Translations under genes and position numbers: made by a program
In this document: positions 50,173-58,818 of the stretch, piece by piece
Numbering within the stretch: the stretch's first letter is position 1
Layout of the letters: the number at the start of each line of letters is the position of its first letter
DNA from: Metapseudomonas otitidis
Lineage (GTDB): Bacteria; Pseudomonadota; Gammaproteobacteria; Pseudomonadales; Pseudomonadaceae
Direction: 5' to 3'
Assembly: GCF_900111835.1 (NCBI RefSeq)
Contig: NZ_FOJP01000016.1
Span: 124,001 to 188,000 of the forward strand
DNA: 64,000 nt
Notes under the pieces: generated by a model
The model's database searches: none
The model's input: the letters and a program-made list of their open reading frames with translations, nothing else
Told to the model about the DNA's origin: nothing

Positions 50173-51822
50173 TCACGCCGGCTGGCGGCTGCTCACGGCA
50201 GTGCCATTTCGCAGTTGGATGAGCTGATCGGCCAGCTCGAAATACCGGTCGTCATGGCTGATGACGATGATGGTCTTGCCCAGGCGTTTCAGCTCGGGCA
50301 GCAGCTCGGTATAGAAGATGCGGCGGAAGGTCGGGTCCTGGTCGGCGGCCCATTCGTCGAACACCAGCACCGGGCGCCGTTCCAGCCAGGCGTTGACCAG
50401 CGCCAGGCGCTTGCGCTGGCCGGTGGAGAGGTCGGTGGTGGTGAAGGCGCCGTCGCGGATCTGCACCTTGTGGGCGATCTCCAGGCGTTGCAGGTACTTG
50501 TCCGCATCCGCTGGGATGGCGTCGCCGCCGTGGAGCAGGTCGTCGAACAGGTAGTAGTCGGCGAACACCGTGGTGAACAGCTGGCGGTAGTCATCCCGGG
50601 TGCGGGCGGTGACGGCCTGGCCATCCAGCAGGATCTCGCCCTGGTCCGGGGTGTAGAGGCCCAGCAGCAGCTTGATCAGGGTGGTCTTGCCGCAGCCGTT
50701 CTCGCCGACGATGAAGAGGATCTCGCCCTGCTCGATGCGCAGGTCGATGGGGCCCAGGGCGAAGGGCGCGGCGCCCTCCACCGGCGGGAAGGCGAAGCGC
50801 ACGCCCTTGAGCTCCAGGCTCTGTAGCTGCCGGTCCGGTACGTCGGGGGCCTCCAGCAGCAGGTAGGGCTCGGGGGAGGAGAACTGCGCGGAGAGTTCAC
50901 CGATGCGGCGGAAGGCGATCTGCGCGCGGCTGACGATGGGCAGGGTGGAGACTAGGTGCTCCAGCGGGCCCTTCATGTACAGCAGCACCAGCACGAAGCC
51001 GCTGGTGGCCACGGCGTCCGCCAGGTTCCAGGCCTGCTGGATCACCAGCAGCAGCCCGATGACCACGAAGAACAGCATCGAGCCGAGGCTCTTGGCGATC
51101 ACGAAGATGTTGATGGAGCGCACGTGGGTGTCGCGGATGTAGTCGGCGGTGCGCTGGATGCGCTCGCCGAACATGCGCTGGCGGCGCGGGCGGCTGATGC
51201 GCAGTTCCTTGGCGCCGGAGGCGATGCCGCTGTAGTGCTTCTGCAGTTCGTCCTCGGCTTCGCGCGCGGCGTTGAAGCCGTGGATGCCGCGCAGCCGGGC
51301 CAGGTACTGGATGGCAGTGCCCAGCAGCACGGCGAAGGCGGTGACCAGGAACATCGGCCAGGACAGCCAGGCGAGGTAGCCCAGGCAGCCGGTGGTGACC
51401 GTCAGCGAGATGGCCAGGGGGGCGAAGGCGAAGGCCAGGTCGCTGACGGTGTCCACGTCGTGGGTCAGCACCGGGATCAGGCGGTGGCTGCGGTAGCGTT
51501 CGATCTGCTCGATGGGCGCGCAGAGCACCTTGCGCCCCAGGTCCTGGCGCAGGGTGGCGATGACGTGCTGACCGACGTAGTTGGTGCCCATGTCCGAGCC
51601 GATGGAGCAGGCCAGCGCCAGGGCGCAGAGGCCGATGAAGGTCAGCAGGGTGCCGCTGGTCAGGCTGCCTTCGGCGTGCAGCAGGCCGTTGATGGTGGCC
51701 AGCAGCGCGGTGACGCTGAAGCCGCCGAGGATGCCGAGGGCGATGGAGAGGGCGACCAGGCCGCGATAGGGCCGGATCAGGGTGAGCAGTTCACGCAGGG
51801 CGCCGGGGGAATGTGTGTTCAT
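50173..51822 (-). CDS. pvdE: Pyoverdine precursor exporter PvdE (ABC transporter, inner membrane)
   Basis: The 549-residue protein fuses a six-helix membrane domain (about 1-310) to an ATPase domain (about 330-545), as in cyclic-peptide exporters of the SyrD/PvdE type. Walker A is GENGCGKTT near residues 376-384. The signature is the variant LSTGQRKRLAL, Walker B is VLVFDEWAADQDP, and the switch His is in IVISHDD. The length equals that of PvdE as I know it. It would move the acylated cytoplasmic precursor into the periplasm for maturation by PvdP, PvdO, PvdN and PvdM. A PvdS box lies 87 bases upstream. It is the first gene of a pvdE-fpvA unit. Confidence 0.95.
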   Translation of the reverse strand: MNTHSPGALRELLTLIRPYRGLVALSIALGILGGFSVTALLATINGLLHAEGSLTSGTLLTFIGLCALALACSIGSDMGTNYVGQHVIATLRQDLGRKVLCAPIEQIERYRSHRLIPVLTHDVDTVSDLAFAFAPLAISLTVTTGCLGYLAWLSWPMFLVTAFAVLLGTAIQYLARLRGIHGFNAAREAEDELQKHYSGIASGAKELRISRPRRQRMFGERIQRTADYIRDTHVRSINIFVIAKSLGSMLFFVVIGLLLVIQQAWNLADAVATSGFVLVLLYMKGPLEHLVSTLPIVSRAQIAFRRIGELSAQFSSPEPYLLLEAPDVPDRQLQSLELKGVRFAFPPVEGAAPFALGPIDLRIEQGEILFIVGENGCGKTTLIKLLLGLYTPDQGEILLDGQAVTARTRDDYRQLFTTVFADYYLFDDLLHGGDAIPADADKYLQRLEIAHKVQIRDGAFTTTDLSTGQRKRLALVNAWLERRPVLVFDEWAADQDPTFRRIFYTELLPELKRLGKTIIVISHDDRYFELADQLIQLRNGTAVSSRQPA

Positions 51823-51908
51823 GGGCAGGTCCGGATGGGGGCACGGGAAGGCGGGTCGGGCGACCCGCGACCGTGGCGTGTTCCGGGCGGCGCGACCTCA
51901 TGGAGTAG

Positions 51909-51932
51909 ACGCGCCGCAAGGCGCCTGATTTA
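51909..51932 (-). promoter_or_regulatory. PvdS iron-starvation box upstream of pvdE
   Basis: On the minus strand a perfect TAAAT-N16-CGT element, preceded by GC, ends 86 bases upstream of the pvdE ATG. It lies 26 bases from the edge of the MITE at 51959. Confidence 0.87.
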
Positions 51933-51958
51933 GCCGCCGGTGGCGGCGTGGGCAGTAG

Positions 51959-52098
51959 CAGGCCGTTGAAAAACGTAGACGAGGCAGCCGATGCAAGGCG
52001 AAAACGGCCGAAAAAGCGCAGTTTACGTGGGGTAAATGAGCATTTTGAGGGCGTTTTCAACGCCGTAGCGGCAACGTAGTTAGTTTTTCAACAGCCTG
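51959..52098. mobile_element. MITE, 140 bp, with terminal inverted repeats and 4-bp target duplication
   Basis: The element begins CAGGCCGTTGAAAAAC and ends GTTTTTCAACAGCCTG, imperfect 16-bp terminal inverted repeats with one mismatch. It is flanked by the direct repeat GTAG (51955-51958 and 52099-52102). The interior is non-coding, with a second pair of inverted segments. It has no transposase and must have been mobilised in trans. It sits 3 bases from the adjacent target copy to the pvdO stop codon, between pvdO and the pvdE promoter. Its TAAAT at 52033 has no matching CGT. Confidence 0.85.
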
Positions 52099-52105
52099 GT
52101 AGTGC

Positions 52106-52960
52106 TCACAACTCCCGCGCCACTCGCAGCCCCAGCCAGTCGCCGCGCACGTAGGGCTCGCGGTAGTTGCGGTTGCCCGAGCGGGAGAAGATCGGCGGCT
52201 CGCTGTAGTCGTTGCCGCGGATGTGGCGGTACTCGCAGTTGGCTTCCTCCCACGCGCTGCCATCGCTGGGGGCGCCGACGTAGCTGTCGTGCAGGCAGTC
52301 GGCCACCCATTCGTAGACGTTGCCGTGCATGTCGTAGACGCCGAAGGCGTTGGCCGGGAAGCTGCCGGCCGGGGAGGTGTAGTTGAAGCCGTCGGCGGCG
52401 CCGTAGGTGTTGGCGTGCTGGGCGATGCTGTAGTCCTTGCCTTCGTCGAAGGGGAAGGGGAACGGGCCTTCGCTGCCGGCGCGGGCGGCGTACTCGCGCT
52501 CGGCTTCGCTGAGCAGGCGGTAGTGCTTGCCGGTCTTCTTCGACAACCAGGCGACGTAGGCCCGGGCCTCGTCATGGTCCATGCACACGGCGGGCTGGTC
52601 CGGGCCCTGGGGGTAGCTGGGCTTGCCGTTGGTGCAGCGGCGGCCGGGGCGGTCGTCGCCGTCGGGGAGGGTGATGCGGGCTTCCTTCATGTAGGCGTCC
52701 CATTCGCGGGCCAGCACCTGGAACTTGCTGATGGCGAAGGGCCTGGCGAAGGTCACGGTGTGCAGCGGGCCCTCGTCGGGCTGGCGGCCCACTTCGTTCT
52801 CCGGGGTGCCCATGGTGAAGCTGCCGGCGGGCAGCACCACCATTTCGGGGCAGTTCTTGCAGTCCTTGAACAGGCTGCCGGGTTGCTTGGCGTCGGCGGC
52901 CAGGGCCGGTGCGCTGACGAGCAGGGCGACGACCAGGGCCAGGGGTTGGGTTGCAGGCAT
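52106..52960 (-). CDS. pvdO: Periplasmic pyoverdine maturation protein PvdO (FGE-like)
   Basis: The 284-residue protein has a Sec signal peptide (about 1-22, ending ALAA) and a formylglycine-generating-enzyme/sulfatase-modifying fold: VVLPAGSFTMGTPENEVG, PFAISKFQV, LLSEAEREYAARAG, FGVYDMHGNVYEWVAD, and a late GNDYS segment. In P. aeruginosa PvdO is required to oxidise dihydropyoverdine to the final fluorophore. It is the last gene of pvdM-pvdN-pvdO, 24 bases after pvdN. The MITE lies directly beyond its stop. The family call is firm from sequence; the role follows from the known homologue. Confidence 0.93.
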   Translation of the reverse strand: MPATQPLALVVALLVSAPALAADAKQPGSLFKDCKNCPEMVVLPAGSFTMGTPENEVGRQPDEGPLHTVTFARPFAISKFQVLAREWDAYMKEARITLPDGDDRPGRRCTNGKPSYPQGPDQPAVCMDHDEARAYVAWLSKKTGKHYRLLSEAEREYAARAGSEGPFPFPFDEGKDYSIAQHANTYGAADGFNYTSPAGSFPANAFGVYDMHGNVYEWVADCLHDSYVGAPSDGSAWEEANCEYRHIRGNDYSEPPIFSRSGNRNYREPYVRGDWLGLRVAREL

Positions 52961-52984
52961 GGCGATTCTCTCGAAGGGAATGGG

Positions 52985-54274
52985 TCAGGCGAGCTGGGGG
53001 GCGAGGAGGGCCATCACCCGGTCGATCTGCGCTTCGTCGTTGAGCAGGCTGGGGGCCAGGCGCACCACGGGGCCGACGTCGCGGTCCACGGCGTCGCTGA
53101 TCACCTTGCGCTCCAGCAGGTAGCGGGCGACGGCGTCGCAGTCGCGGCCCTCGACACGGAAGAAGGTGAAGCCCGAGGACAGCTCGCGGCTGCGCGGCGT
53201 GACCAGCTGCACCTTGGGGTGCTCGGCCAGGCGCGCCTTGAGGTAGTCGTTGAGCTGGTGGATGCGCGACTGGACGTCGGCCTTGCCCAGTTGCAGGTGC
53301 AGCTCGAAGGCCGAGCCCACCGCCAGGCGATGGTCGAAGGCGTGGTAGCCACCGGGGGTCATCAGGGTGCCGAAGGTCTCGCCCTTGGTGAAGGTCGGCG
53401 TGCTGGGCACCAGGTGGGCCTGGGGCTGCGGGTCGCGGGCGATGATCACGCCGGTGCCACGGGGGCCGAACAGCCATTTGTGGGTGCCGGCGATGAAGTA
53501 GTCGCAGTTGAAATCGGCGAAGTTCAGGTCCTCGACGCCGAAGCCGTGCACGCCGTCCACCACGTAGAGGAGGCGGTCCGCTTCGTCGCGGCCCTGGTTG
53601 AGTTCCCGCACCAGCTGGCCGACTTCGCGCGCCGGCAGCTTCACGCCGCTGCCGGACTGCACCCAGGTCATGCCCAGTACGCGGGTCTCGGGGCGGATCG
53701 CCTGGCGGATGTTGTGGAGCATCTCGTCCACCGTGGCCAGGTGTGGGTCCTTGAACAGGGTGACGCGCCGCACCGGCGTGCCCATGAGGCGCTCGCGGTA
53801 CTCCAGGCGGGTGTTGGTGGAGTAGTGCTCGTGGGCGCTGACGAGGATCTCCTTGCCAGGCGCCACCTGCAGGCCGCCATAGATCATCGCCAGGCCATCG
53901 GTGGTGCTGCCGGTGAGGGCCACCTGCGCGGGCTGCACGCCGAAGTAGCGGCCGGCCCAGGCGCGGACCTCGTCTTCATAGCCCCAGAGTTCCTCGCGGT
54001 CCCAGTCCAGCACCTCGCCGGGGTTGGCATCCAGCCGGGCGCGGAAGTGGGCGATGGCCTCGCGTACCACGCGCGGGTGGGAGGCCAGGAGGAAGGTGCA
54101 GAAGTGCAGGTAGTCCGGATCGAGGTCGAACTGCTCGCGCAGGGCCAGCCACTTGTCCGTGGCGGGGCGGTTCGGCGATGGGGCGGCCTGGGCGTTGCCG
54201 GCGAAGGCAGAGCCCAGTGGCAGGGCGGCGGCCAGCAGGCCGGCCTGCTTGAGGAAGGTGCGGCGGTCGCTCAT
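52985..54274 (-). CDS. pvdN: Periplasmic PLP enzyme PvdN (side-chain modification of pyoverdine)
   Basis: The 429-residue protein begins with a twin-arginine signal (DRRTFLKQAGLLAAALPLG), so it is exported folded with its cofactor. The rest is a class V aminotransferase/cysteine-desulfurase-like fold with VALTGSTTDGLAMIYGG, DGVHGFG and the Schiff-base Lys near residue 266 in FIAGTHKWLFGPRG. PvdN converts the pyoverdine glutamate side chain to the succinamide form in known fluorescent pseudomonads. ATG at 54272-54274 overlaps the pvdM stop (ATGA) and places the RR motif at the N-terminus; the longer frame upstream is not conserved. Confidence 0.93.
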   Translation of the reverse strand: MSDRRTFLKQAGLLAAALPLGSAFAGNAQAAPSPNRPATDKWLALREQFDLDPDYLHFCTFLLASHPRVVREAIAHFRARLDANPGEVLDWDREELWGYEDEVRAWAGRYFGVQPAQVALTGSTTDGLAMIYGGLQVAPGKEILVSAHEHYSTNTRLEYRERLMGTPVRRVTLFKDPHLATVDEMLHNIRQAIRPETRVLGMTWVQSGSGVKLPAREVGQLVRELNQGRDEADRLLYVVDGVHGFGVEDLNFADFNCDYFIAGTHKWLFGPRGTGVIIARDPQPQAHLVPSTPTFTKGETFGTLMTPGGYHAFDHRLAVGSAFELHLQLGKADVQSRIHQLNDYLKARLAEHPKVQLVTPRSRELSSGFTFFRVEGRDCDAVARYLLERKVISDAVDRDVGPVVRLAPSLLNDEAQIDRVMALLAPQLA

Positions 54275-55626
54275 GGGCGCACCTCCCCGGCGGGGGCCGG
54301 CGCGGCCAGGCGCTGCACCTCGCCCCACACCCGCAGGAAGTTGCCGCCCCATAGCTTGGCGATGTCGGCGTCGGAGTAGCCGCGCTGGATCAGCTCGGCC
54401 GTCACGTTGCGCGACTCGCCGACGTTCATCCAGCCCTCGACGCCGCCGCCGTCGTTGAAGTCGCTGGCGATGCCCACGTGGTCGATGCCGACCTTGCGCA
54501 CGGTGTAATCGATGGCGTCCACCAGCTCCTTGACGCTGGCGCGGGGCTCCTCCTCGAGGATGGCGTAGAGCGCGCTGGCGTATTCGCCGAAGCGCTGTTC
54601 CGGCCAGATGGCGATGATCGGGTCACCCGGCATCAGCGCGTTGGCCAGGCCGTTGAGCGGCTGCAGGTCGAAGCGCGCGCGCAGGGCGTTGAGCTTGTCC
54701 AGGGTCGGTTGCGAGAGGGGCTTGAGGTAGGCGGGGAAGCCCACCACCTGGATCACCCCGCCGCTTGCCTTGATCCGCTGCATCTCCGCGTCGCTGAGGT
54801 TGCGCGGAATGTCCACCAGCGCGCGGGGCGCCGAATGCGAGGCGACGATGGGGGCGCGGCTGAGACGGGCGACGTCTTCCAGGGCCAGGGTGGACATCTG
54901 CGAAACGTCGATCACCACGCCCAGGTCGTTGAGCCGCTTCACCGCCTGCTTGCCGAGGGGCGAGAGGCCGCCGAGGGCATCGGCGGTGTCGTTGAAGAAG
55001 GGCAGCGGGCGCGAGGAGTCGGCCCAGGTGTTGTTGCCGACGTAGCTGAAGCCGAACAGGCGCATGCCGCGAGCGTGCCAGGCGTCCAGCGCGTTCAGGT
55101 CCTCGCCCAGCGGGTACGCGTTGAGCATGCTGATGACGATGGCGAACTTGCCTTCGCCATGCAGGCGGCGGAAGTCCTCGGGGCTGTAGGCGATGCCGAC
55201 CTGGTTGGGGAAGTCGCGCACCAGGCCGCTGATGATCCTGTAGCGCAGCTCCTGCTGGTGGCGCGCCTCGTCGACGAAGGCGGCTGTAGGGCGATGGGGG
55301 GCGTTAGGACCGTTCCAGATCTCCGGCCAGCCGAAGATGGTCAGCGCCGCACCGGAGAGACGCCCGCGCCCGGCCTTGACCAGGTCGAACTGGCCTTCGC
55401 CGTCCTTGTCCGCCTCGTTGCCCTCGGTTCCGAAGTCGGTGGGCACGGTGATGTGGCTGTCGAAGGAGAGGATGCGCTCCTGCAGTTCCTCCGCGTGCTG
55501 CATCACGTCCCGGGGGTAGGGCGCGGCCTGCCGCAGGAAGAAGTGCCAGGTCGCTGCCGCGACCAGCGCCAGGAGGATCGCCAGGGCGATCAGGTAGAGG
55601 GCCTTGCGGGTCGTGTTCATTGCCAT
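54271..55626 (-). CDS. pvdM: Periplasmic dipeptidase-like protein PvdM
   Basis: The 451-residue protein has an N-terminal hydrophobic anchor or signal (about 8-30) followed by a membrane-dipeptidase (M19) fold: SFDSHITVPTDFG near 54-66, DVSQMSTLALEDVARLSRAPIVASHSAPRALVDIPRN in the middle and HVGIASDFNDGGGVEG near 395. The usual His-x-Asp pair is SHIT, and the His of the DLSH segment is Gln, so the metal site looks altered. PvdM is needed for pyoverdine maturation in the periplasm, probably in the PvdP/PvdO oxidation steps. It is the first gene of pvdM-N-O, behind a PvdS box. An alternative ATG lies two codons downstream (55620). Confidence 0.92.
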   Translation of the reverse strand: MAMNTTRKALYLIALAILLALVAAATWHFFLRQAAPYPRDVMQHAEELQERILSFDSHITVPTDFGTEGNEADKDGEGQFDLVKAGRGRLSGAALTIFGWPEIWNGPNAPHRPTAAFVDEARHQQELRYRIISGLVRDFPNQVGIAYSPEDFRRLHGEGKFAIVISMLNAYPLGEDLNALDAWHARGMRLFGFSYVGNNTWADSSRPLPFFNDTADALGGLSPLGKQAVKRLNDLGVVIDVSQMSTLALEDVARLSRAPIVASHSAPRALVDIPRNLSDAEMQRIKASGGVIQVVGFPAYLKPLSQPTLDKLNALRARFDLQPLNGLANALMPGDPIIAIWPEQRFGEYASALYAILEEEPRASVKELVDAIDYTVRKVGIDHVGIASDFNDGGGVEGWMNVGESRNVTAELIQRGYSDADIAKLWGGNFLRVWGEVQRLAAPAPAGEVRP

Positions 55627-55686
55627 CCCGTTCGTTGCCAGGGGTTGATGCCGAGCGCACCCGGGGTGGGTGCCCGTGTCGGAAGA

Positions 55687-55710
55687 ACGAGGGCAGGGTG
55701 GGGAAATTTA
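55687..55710 (-). promoter_or_regulatory. PvdS iron-starvation box upstream of pvdM-pvdN-pvdO
   Basis: On the minus strand a perfect TAAAT-N16-CGT element ends 60 bases upstream of the pvdM start. It faces away from the pvdP box at 56081. Confidence 0.86.
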
Positions 55711-55803
55711 GAATCGGGTGCTGTTGATCCGTTGCAGGAAACGACCGGTGTCCGAAGCGCACTCCAGAGTTTTCCTGTGGCCGGGAAAGTGAGGCGGCGA
55801 AAC

Positions 55804-56025
55804 CTGCCCCTTCAGGAGGCCGAGCGGAGTCGTTGCGCAGGGGGACGAGCGGCATGGATGCCGCGAGAGGCGCGCCAGGCCATGGATGGCCCATCGCGCC
55901 GGCCCCCGGAGCAACGATGGAGCGAGGGAAGTCCCGCGAAGCGGGGCCCGGATGTCGGGGCAAGCCCTTTTGGCTCCTTTTGGGGCGATTGCCAAAAGGG
56001 GCTCGCCCGGGAGGGCGAAATAGAA
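55804..56025. repeat. Dispersed intergenic repeat, copy 2
   Basis: This block matches 22486-22707 in the same orientation and length, with the same nested palindromes and CTTTTGG...CCAAAAGG stem; weaker similarity extends upstream to about 55756. It fills most of the 519-base gap between the divergent pvdM and pvdP genes, lying between their two PvdS promoters. No coding sequence is supported here. Confidence 0.75.
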
Positions 56026-56080
56026 AACACCCGAAAACTCGGTAATCAACCTGATGCCGGACGTATCAGCAAAGCAGCCA

Positions 56081-56104
56081 TAAATTTACCCCCCGTTACC
56101 TCGT
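56081..56104 (+). promoter_or_regulatory. PvdS iron-starvation box upstream of pvdP
   Basis: A perfect TAAAT-N16-CGT element ends 41 bases upstream of the pvdP ATG. Confidence 0.87.
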
Positions 56105-56145
56105 TCTAGCGTGATAGGCGTGGCTGACACGGATGCGATGTAGCG

Positions 56146-57780
56146 ATGAGGTTTTCCAGACGTGGGTTCATGGGGGCGCTGGCGGTGGCCGGCGCAGCGG
56201 TACCGGCGGTGTGGTACGCGCGGCGTGAGCCGGATTACGACGAAACCCTCGAACCGGACCAGGTGGAAACCCCGGGGGAGGCCACGGTGGATGCCGCCGA
56301 TTGGGGCGGGTTGCGCCTGGCCACCCAGTTGCGCGGCATCTGGGACCTGCGTTTCGACGGCCTCGACGGCGGTCTGGACGGGCTGCCCCGCGAGGGCGTG
56401 CAGATGCTGCTGGACATCGGCCCCACCGGCCGGGCCCTGCGCGGTTGCGTCGACCAGGGCACCGCGCTGCGGGGCACGGGTGAACCCCGCTACCGGGTGC
56501 TCGGCGAGGTGGTGGACCAGGACGGCAAGCGCATCCGCTGGCGCCTGGTCCCGGCCGGCGGGTCGGCCCCCAGCCATGAACTGGAGGCCGTGCTGGACGA
56601 GGTCTGGGGCAACTGGGCCCAGGCCGGTGACGCCAGCCTGAGCGGGCGCATCCGCCGCATCGACCGGCCCCTGGTGCTGCCCGAGCCGGACAGCCGCTTC
56701 GTCGCCCGCAAGCGCGCCTTTCCCGAGGCGCGGCAGGTGACGCCCCTGGAGCCGGCGCTGCTGCAGTGGCTGGTGTCCCCCGAGCACCGCCTGTTCCACC
56801 AGCTCTGGCACGCCACCCGCGACAAGTGGCACCGCCTCGACGACCGTCGCCGCGATGCCCTGCGCGGTGCCGGCTGGCAACCCGGCCCACGGGATGCCGA
56901 GCGCGGCGCACGGGGCCGGCGAAAGCACCTCAACGGCTCCGGCGAGGACTTCCTCTTCATGCACCGGCACATGCTGGCCAAGGCGCGCCGCCTGCAGCCG
57001 GGCCTGCCCAACTGGAGTCGGCTGCCGTTGCCGTGCCCGTACCTGGAGCACGACCGCATCGGCTTCATCCGCTACCAGGAGAACCACGACGGCAACGCCG
57101 TGCCGCCGGCCTGGTTCGCCTGGGACGACGATGAACTGGGCCAGTGGCTGCACGACATCAAGTCCGCCCAGGCCTTCTACAGCAACTTCCAGGTCTGGGA
57201 GTCGCAGTACCAGGACCCGGACTACCTCGCGCGCCTGACCCTCGCCCAACTGGGCTCGGAGATGGAGCTGAACATCCACGACTGGCTGCACATGCGCTGG
57301 GCCACTGTCACCCGTGACCCGTCCAACGGCATGCCGCTGCCCGGCGACCGCGACCAGGTGGACTACGGCGCCCGCTGGTTCCGCGCCGACAACGACTACC
57401 TCGGCGACCCGTTCTCATCCCACGTCAACCCGGTGTTCTGGCGCTTCCACGGCTGGATCGACGACCGCATCGAGGACTGGTACCGCGCCCACGAGCGCGC
57501 CCATCCCGGCGAGGTGGTGGTGCGCGAGGTCCAGGGCATGCGCTGGTTCGCGCCGGGGCGCTGGGTGGAGGTGGGCGACCCCTGGCTGGGCGCGCTGACC
57601 CATGGCTGCGGCGGGCTGGGCGATGCCGGCGGCGGCGCCGGTGAACTGGAGGTGGAGGCCATGAAGCTGGCCCTGCGGATCACCTTCGGCGAGGACGACC
57701 TGGTCAGCCGGCTGCTGCCACGAACGCCCCGGCGGCCCTGGTATGCGCGCCACCTCAAGCGTCGCGAGGAGGGCCGCTAG
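56146..57780 (+). CDS. pvdP: Periplasmic tyrosinase PvdP, pyoverdine chromophore maturation
   Basis: The 544-residue protein, the usual PvdP length, starts with a twin-arginine signal (FSRRGFMGALAVAGAAVPA). The tyrosinase copper-site segments are in the C-terminal half: NIHDWLHMRW near residues 378-387 and SHVNPVFWRFHGWIDDR near 424-440, with an earlier HRLFHQLWHATRDKWH near 212-227. PvdP oxidises the D-Tyr/Dab part of ferribactin to build the fluorescent dihydroxyquinoline. It is driven by its own PvdS box and diverges from pvdM. The ATG has only a weak GGATG-like ribosome binding site. Confidence 0.94.
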   Translation: MRFSRRGFMGALAVAGAAVPAVWYARREPDYDETLEPDQVETPGEATVDAADWGGLRLATQLRGIWDLRFDGLDGGLDGLPREGVQMLLDIGPTGRALRGCVDQGTALRGTGEPRYRVLGEVVDQDGKRIRWRLVPAGGSAPSHELEAVLDEVWGNWAQAGDASLSGRIRRIDRPLVLPEPDSRFVARKRAFPEARQVTPLEPALLQWLVSPEHRLFHQLWHATRDKWHRLDDRRRDALRGAGWQPGPRDAERGARGRRKHLNGSGEDFLFMHRHMLAKARRLQPGLPNWSRLPLPCPYLEHDRIGFIRYQENHDGNAVPPAWFAWDDDELGQWLHDIKSAQAFYSNFQVWESQYQDPDYLARLTLAQLGSEMELNIHDWLHMRWATVTRDPSNGMPLPGDRDQVDYGARWFRADNDYLGDPFSSHVNPVFWRFHGWIDDRIEDWYRAHERAHPGEVVVREVQGMRWFAPGRWVEVGDPWLGALTHGCGGLGDAGGGAGELEVEAMKLALRITFGEDDLVSRLLPRTPRRPWYARHLKRREEGR

Positions 57781-57801
57781 CCCCGGAGAGGGCGAACATG
57801 G

Positions 57802-57841
57802 ATTCGTTCGATTATCGAACGAATAGTCGATTATCGGATTG
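57802..57841 (+). promoter_or_regulatory. PcaR-like operator, two tandem palindromes upstream of pcaI
   Basis: The first site is a perfect 23-bp palindrome with 11-bp arms (ATTCGTTCGAT / ATCGAACGAAT). A second half-conserved copy, TCGATTATCGGAT, follows with its centre about 19 bases further on. Both resemble the PcaR recognition sequence GTTCGATAATCGCAC known from P. putida. The pair lies about 130 bases upstream of pcaI, in line with inducible control by beta-ketoadipate. Confidence 0.8.
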
Positions 57842-57969
57842 TTACACCCGGAGGCGGGGGGTACCTTGCTCCCCAGCCGACCCCGGCCCGGGCCCGCCGC
57901 ACGTGGCTTCACCGGGTGTCGCCACGGGCGCGCCGCCAGGCCGCCCTGGACAACAACACGAGATCGACC

Positions 57970-58818
57970 ATGGCTGAAATCATTTCCCTCCGCGAGGCCG
58001 TCGAGCGTTTCATCAACGACGGCGACAAGGTAGCCCTCGAAGGCTTCACCCACCTGATTCCCACCGCCGCCTCCCACGAGATCATCCGCCAGGGCAAGAA
58101 AGACCTGCACCTGGTGCGCATGACCCCGGACCTGGTCTACGACCTGCTGATCGGCGCCGGCTGCGCCCGCAAGCTGACCTTCTCCTGGGGCGGCAACCCC
58201 GGCGTGGGCTCCCTGCACCGCCTGCGTGACGCGGTGGAGAAGCAGTGGCCCAACGCCCTGGAACTCGACGAGCACAGCCACGCCGACATGGCCAACGCCT
58301 ACGTGGCCGGCGCTTCCGGTTTGCCGTTCGCCGTGCTGCGTGCCTATGCCGGCTCCGACCTGCCGAAGGTCAACCCGAACATCCGCTTCATCGAGTGCCC
58401 GTTCACCGGCGAGACGCTCGCCGCCGTGCCGTCGGTGCGCCCGGACGTCACCGTGATCCACGCGCAGAAGGCCGACCGCAAGGGCAACGTGCTGCTCTGG
58501 GGCATCCTCGGCGTGCAGAAGGAAGCGGCCCTGGCGGCCAAGCGCTGCATCGTCACCGTGGAAGAGATCGTCGACGACCTCGATGCGCCGATGAACGCCT
58601 GCGTGCTGCCCACCTGGGCACTGACCGCGGTGTGCCACGTCCCCGGCGGCGCCAGCCCGTCCTACGCCCACGGCTACTACGAGCGCGACAACCGCTTCTA
58701 CCAGGCCTGGGACCCCATCGCCCGCGACCGCGACACCTTCACCGCCTGGATCGACGAATACATCCGTGGCACCAAGGATTTCGCCCAGTTCCAGCAGAAG
58801 CTTGCGGAGGCCAAGTGA
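57970..58818 (+). CDS. pcaI: 3-oxoadipate CoA-transferase subunit A (PcaI)
   Basis: The 282-residue alpha subunit of succinyl-CoA:3-oxoadipate CoA-transferase shows the typical start MAEIISLREAVERFINDGDKVALEGF, the GGNPGVGSLHRLRDAV segment and DVTVIHAQKADRKGN near residues 160-174. With PcaJ it activates beta-ketoadipate to its CoA ester. ATG at 57970 is chosen as the family start; the longer upstream frame is not conserved. The stop overlaps the pcaJ ATG (TGATG). A PcaR-like operator precedes the gene. Confidence 0.93.
   Translation: MAEIISLREAVERFINDGDKVALEGFTHLIPTAASHEIIRQGKKDLHLVRMTPDLVYDLLIGAGCARKLTFSWGGNPGVGSLHRLRDAVEKQWPNALELDEHSHADMANAYVAGASGLPFAVLRAYAGSDLPKVNPNIRFIECPFTGETLAAVPSVRPDVTVIHAQKADRKGNVLLWGILGVQKEAALAAKRCIVTVEEIVDDLDAPMNACVLPTWALTAVCHVPGGASPSYAHGYYERDNRFYQAWDPIARDRDTFTAWIDEYIRGTKDFAQFQQKLAEAK

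Noticed and set aside
52033-52056. TAAAT inside the MITE as a PvdS box
   Set aside because: No CGT at the right spacing (TTT is found), and no gene starts downstream in that direction.
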